From Eubacterium sp. (lineage in GTDB: Bacteria > Bacillota > Clostridia > Oscillospirales > Acutalibacteraceae), in NCBI GenBank assembly GCA_014465955.1, contig JACTVT010000003.1, forward strand, positions 1 to 64,000: DNA of 64,000 bases, in the 5' to 3' direction. Shown one piece after another: positions 61,072 through 64,000 of this stretch. Under the pieces are notes generated by a model that did no database searches, was not told where the DNA came from, and saw nothing but the letters and a program-made list of their open reading frames with translations. Numbering within the stretch: position 1 is the first letter of the stretch; every line of letters begins with the position of its first letter. The translations under genes and the position numbers were made by a program.

Positions 61072-61911
61072 ATGAAAGTAGGAATTATCGGTGCAGGAAC
61101 AATGGGTTCCGGTATTGCACAGGCTTTTGCACAGGTTGACGGCTACGAAGTAGCACTTTGCGATATCAATGACGAATTTGCTGCAAACGGCAAGGCAAAA
61201 ATCGCAAAGGGTTTTGAAAAAAGAATTGCTAAGGGCAAGATGGAACAGGCAAAGGCTGACGCTATCCTTGCTAAAATCACAACAGGTACAAAGGAAATCT
61301 GCACTGACTGTGATTTGATTGTTGAGGCTGCTCTTGAAGTTATGGATGTTAAAAAGCAGACTTTCAAGGAACTTCAGGAGATTGTTAAGGCTGACTGTAT
61401 GTTTGCTACAAACACATCTTCACTTTCAATCACAGAAATCGGCGCAGGACTTGACAGACCGCTTATCGGTATGCATTTCTTCAATCCTGCTCCTGTTATG
61501 AAACTTGTTGAGGTTATCGCAGGCGCTAACACTCCTGCCGATATGGTTGCAAAAATTAAGGGCATTGCTGAAGAAATAGGCAAAGTTCCTGTTGAAGTAA
61601 ATGAGGCTCCCGGTTTTGTTGTAAACAGAATTCTTATCCCGCTTATCAACGAGGGTATTACTGTTTATGAAATGGGTATTGCAAGTGTTGAAGATATTGA
61701 CACTGCTATGAAACTCGGTGCAAATCATCCGATGGGTCCGCTTGAACTCGGTGACTATATCGGTCTTGATATTGTACTTGCAATTATGGAAGTTATCTAT
61801 GCTGAAACAGGCGATCCTAAATACCGCCCTGCAACTCTTCTTAAAAAGATGGTTCGTGCAGGCAAACTCGGCCGCAAAACAGGCGTAGGCTTTTACGATT
61901 ACAGAAAGTAA
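61072..61911 (+). CDS. hbd: 3-hydroxybutyryl-CoA dehydrogenase
   Basis: Reduces acetoacetyl-CoA to (S)-3-hydroxybutyryl-CoA with NAD(P)H. The 279 residues show the Rossmann loop [31 protein letters not shown], the catalytic histidine in [16 protein letters not shown] near residue 138, and the C-terminal [18 protein letters not shown]. An ACGGAGGA site lies 7 bp before the ATG, 21 bp after crt. A type A hairpin repeat separates it from bcd. Confidence 0.95.
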   Translation: MKVGIIGAGTMGSGIAQAFAQVDGYEVALCDINDEFAANGKAKIAKGFEKRIAKGKMEQAKADAILAKITTGTKEICTDCDLIVEAALEVMDVKKQTFKELQEIVKADCMFATNTSSLSITEIGAGLDRPLIGMHFFNPAPVMKLVEVIAGANTPADMVAKIKGIAEEIGKVPVEVNEAPGFVVNRILIPLINEGITVYEMGIASVEDIDTAMKLGANHPMGPLELGDYIGLDIVLAIMEVIYAETGDPKYRPATLLKKMVRAGKLGRKTGVGFYDYRK

Positions 61912-61930
61912 TTAATATTTATTGCATACC

Positions 61931-61954
61931 GTAGGGGCGGATATTATCCGCCCG
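61931..61954 (+). repeat. GTAG-hairpin element, type A (canonical)
   Basis: GTAG then a perfect GGGCGGATA/TATCCGCCC arm pair, inside the butyrate operon between hbd and bcd. Confidence 0.92.
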
Positions 61955-62008
61955 TATCTTATGTATTTACGGTGTTATGAAATACATTTTACACGGAGGA
62001 TATTATAA

Positions 62009-63163
62009 ATGGATTTTACATTAAGTAAAGAACACGAAATGGCTAAAAAGCTGTTCAGTGATTTTGCTGAAAATGAAGTAAAGCCTCTTGCAATTGAAAC
62101 AGATGAAACAGAGCAGTTCCCGCAGGAAACAGTTTCAAAAATGCAGAAAATCGGCTTTATGGGTATTCCGATTCCTAAGGAATACGGCGGTCAGGGATGT
62201 GACCCGTTAACCTATGTTATGTGCGTTGAAGAACTTTCAAAGGTTTGTGCTACAACAGGCGTTATCGTTTCTGCACATACATCTCTTTGCTGTGACCCGA
62301 TTCTTACTTACGGTACAGAAGAACAGAAACAGAAATATTTAAAACCGCTTGCAAGCGGCGAAATGCTCGGCGCATTTGCTTTAACAGAGCCGGGCGCAGG
62401 CACAGATGCTCAGGGTGCACAGACAAAGGCAGTTCTTGACGGTGACGAGTGGGTTCTTAACGGCTCAAAGTGCTTTATTACAAACGGTAAGGTAGCAGAT
62501 ATTTATATCGTTATCGCCGTAACAGATATTGTTGAAGATAAAAGAGGCAGAAAGAAAAAGTTATTCAGTGCTTTCATCGTTCCTAAAACTGCTCCGGGTT
62601 TTGAATTCGGCACAAAGGAAAAGAAAATGGGTATCCGCGGTTCATCAACTTATGAACTTATTTTCCAGGACTGCAGAATTCCTAAGGAAAATATTCTCGG
62701 ACCTCAGGGTAAGGGCTTCGGTATTGCTATGCATACGCTTGACGGCGGACGTATCGGTATTGCCGCTCAGGCGCTCGGTATTGCAGAGGGTGCTCTTGAC
62801 CGTGCAGTTGAATATGTTAAGGAAAGAAAGCAGTTCGGCAGATCCATCAGTGCATTCCAGAACACACAGTTCCAGTTAGCAAATATGGCTACAAAGGTAG
62901 AGGCTGCCAAAATGCTTGTTTACAAGGCTGCTATGGCAAAGGCAAATCAGAAAGTTTATTCTGTAGAGGCTGCCAAGGCTAAACTTTATGCAGCAGAAGT
63001 TGCTATGGATGTTACAACAAAGGCAGTTCAACTTCTCGGCGGTTATGGTTATATTCGTGAATATGAAGTTGAAAGAATGATGAGAGACGCTAAGATTACC
63101 GAGATTTACGAGGGCACATCAGAGGTTCAGCGTATGGTAATCAGCGGTGATTTATTGAAGTAA
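62009..63163 (+). CDS. bcd: Butyryl-CoA dehydrogenase
   Basis: Acyl-CoA dehydrogenase reducing crotonyl-CoA to butyryl-CoA; with EtfAB it bifurcates electrons to ferredoxin in clostridia. The 384 residues have FALTEPGAGTDAQG and KCFITNG (FAD contacts), the ALGIAEGALDRAVEYVKERKQFG helix and the catalytic glutamate in TEIYEGTSEVQRM near residue 370. A GGAGGA site precedes the ATG. It directly precedes etfB, the usual order. Confidence 0.95.
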   Translation: MDFTLSKEHEMAKKLFSDFAENEVKPLAIETDETEQFPQETVSKMQKIGFMGIPIPKEYGGQGCDPLTYVMCVEELSKVCATTGVIVSAHTSLCCDPILTYGTEEQKQKYLKPLASGEMLGAFALTEPGAGTDAQGAQTKAVLDGDEWVLNGSKCFITNGKVADIYIVIAVTDIVEDKRGRKKKLFSAFIVPKTAPGFEFGTKEKKMGIRGSSTYELIFQDCRIPKENILGPQGKGFGIAMHTLDGGRIGIAAQALGIAEGALDRAVEYVKERKQFGRSISAFQNTQFQLANMATKVEAAKMLVYKAAMAKANQKVYSVEAAKAKLYAAEVAMDVTTKAVQLLGGYGYIREYEVERMMRDAKITEIYEGTSEVQRMVISGDLLK

Positions 63164-63178
63164 GGAGGGTTAAATATA

Positions 63179-63964
63179 ATGAAAATTGTAGTTTGTATTA
63201 AGCAGGTACCTGATACAAAGGGCGGCGTTCAGTTTAACCCTGACGGTACATTGAACAGAGGTGCAATGCTTACAATTATGAATCCTGACGATAAAGCAGG
63301 TCTTGAAGCAGCACTTCGCATTAAAGACGAAATCGGTGCAGAAGTTACTGCACTTACAATGGGTCTTCCAAAGGCTGAAGAGGTTCTCCGTGAGGCTATG
63401 GCTATGGGCGCAGACAACGGTATTCTTGTTACAGACAGAGTGCTCGGCGGTGCAGACACATGGGCAACTTCGACAACGATTGCAGGCGCACTTCGCAACA
63501 TTGATTATGATTTGATTATCACAGGCCGTCAGGCTATTGACGGTGATACTGCTCAGGTTGGCCCGCAGATTTCAGAGCACCTCGGTATTCCTGTAATTTC
63601 TTATGCGCAGGATATTAAGATTGACGGTGATTATGTAATCGTTAAGCGTCAGTTTGATGACAGATATCATATGTTAAAGGCAAAAATGCCTTGTGCAATC
63701 ACTGCTCTTTCAGAACTGAATGAGCCGAGATATATGACTCCGGGCGGCATTTTTGATGCTTACAAGAAAGAAATCACTGTTTGGGGCAGGGCAGACCTTA
63801 AAGATGTTGATGATTCAAACATCGGTCTTAACGGCTCACCGACTAAGATTGCAAAGGCTTCCGATAAGGTAAGAAAGGGTGCAGGCGAAACTGTTACTCC
63901 CGATTCACCGAAAGACGCAGTAGATTATATTATGGCAAAACTTGCCGAAAAGCACGTTATCTGA
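63179..63964 (+). CDS. etfB: Electron transfer flavoprotein beta subunit
   Basis: Small subunit of the heterodimeric EtfAB that works with Bcd. The 261 residues begin KIVVCIKQVPDTKGGVQFNPDG, contain ALTMGLPKAEEVLREAMAMGAD and the conserved DLIITGRQAIDGDTAQVGPQISEHLG nucleotide/FAD stretch, and end in a C-terminal arm. AGGAGG lies before the ATG, 15 bp after bcd. The linked bcd context supports the bifurcating type; the residues that would confirm it were not checked individually. Confidence 0.95.
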   Translation: MKIVVCIKQVPDTKGGVQFNPDGTLNRGAMLTIMNPDDKAGLEAALRIKDEIGAEVTALTMGLPKAEEVLREAMAMGADNGILVTDRVLGGADTWATSTTIAGALRNIDYDLIITGRQAIDGDTAQVGPQISEHLGIPVISYAQDIKIDGDYVIVKRQFDDRYHMLKAKMPCAITALSELNEPRYMTPGGIFDAYKKEITVWGRADLKDVDDSNIGLNGSPTKIAKASDKVRKGAGETVTPDSPKDAVDYIMAKLAEKHVI

Positions 63965-63978
63965 AGGAGGAGAAGAAA

Positions 63979-64000
63979 ATGATTACAGAAAATATTGAAC
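63979..64000 (+). CDS. etfA: Electron transfer flavoprotein alpha subunit, 5' end only
   Basis: The first seven codons (MITENIE) of a gene cut by the window edge, preceded by AAGGAGGAG. Called etfA from its place right after etfB; the visible residues alone prove nothing. Confidence 0.65.

Overview
The window reads as chromosome of an anaerobic, butyrate-forming, spore-forming member of the Clostridia (Firmicutes), most likely a gut Oscillospirales/Ruminococcaceae-type organism. This rests on the thl-crt-hbd-bcd-etfBA butyrate operon, a GlgC/GlgD-type glycogen operon, lysine/DAP synthesis by LL-DAP aminotransferase, sporulation genes (ylbJ, yqfC, yqfD, a PdaA-type deacetylase), moderately AT-rich DNA and consensus AGGAGG ribosome sites. 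The species cannot be named from sequence alone. I see no phage, plasmid, CRISPR array, rRNA or intact transposase gene.

Layout. 0.1-6.9 kb: minus-strand glycogen operon glgB-glgC-glgD-glgA followed by a lipoprotein phosphoesterase. 7.1-12 kb: an ANTAR protein heading dapF-dapL-purC-purB. 12.1-15 kb: a PAS protein and sporulation genes ylbJ // yqfC-yqfD. 15.1-23.9 kb: a complete hexuronate pathway (uxuA, uxuB-type SDR, uxaC, KDG kinase, KDPG aldolase) interrupted by lemA, a DUF2207 protein and a LOG-family gene. 23.9-25.7 kb: a yybP-ykoY (manganese) riboswitch in front of a Na/Pi-cotransporter-PhoU gene. 25.8 kb: a tiny 27-codon gene with its own promoter and terminator. 26.2-30 kb: hisS-aspS-HD nucleotidase. 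30.1-35 kb: mreB-mreC-mreD-PBP2-mgsA. 35.2-37.3 kb: PdaA-type deacetylase and prfB. 37.5-42.2 kb: RING-like membrane protein, galU, CPBP protease, tadA and an orphan sialyltransferase-like gene. 42.2-43.1 kb: a frameshifted ECF sigma factor with a membrane partner. 43.4-46.4 kb: nadABC. 46.6-52.6 kb: a HAD phosphatase and two tandem potassium-uptake systems (KtrBA-like, TrkAH). 53-55.6 kb: murA, walJ-like, rlmH. 55.8-57.6 kb: asnB. 57.7-58.1 kb: tRNA-Thr, tRNA-Tyr and a scrambled duplication of the tRNA-Tyr 3' end. 58.2-64 kb: an ECF sigma factor, then the butyrate operon, cut off inside etfA by the window edge.

The strongest unexplained signal is in the intergenic DNA. At least 24 copies of a 24-28 nt element lie between genes. 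Each is a GTAG-like tetranucleotide followed by a G-rich/C-rich hairpin whose arms differ between copies but stay complementary. I recognise at least eight arm types. The form recalls REP elements mobilised by RAYT transposases, though no RAYT is in the window. A second family (two copies, imperfect terminal inverted repeats, each overlapping the stop codon of the gene before it) looks like a MITE. Other points are a Rex-like operator over the butyrate promoter, a methylglyoxal synthase lacking the usual catalytic aspartate, and a terminator hairpin whose arm is also the ribosome site of the next gene.

Start codons were chosen from ribosome-site spacing and promoter positions; several differ from the longest open frame. 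Family assignments come from remembered motifs, not from database searches.
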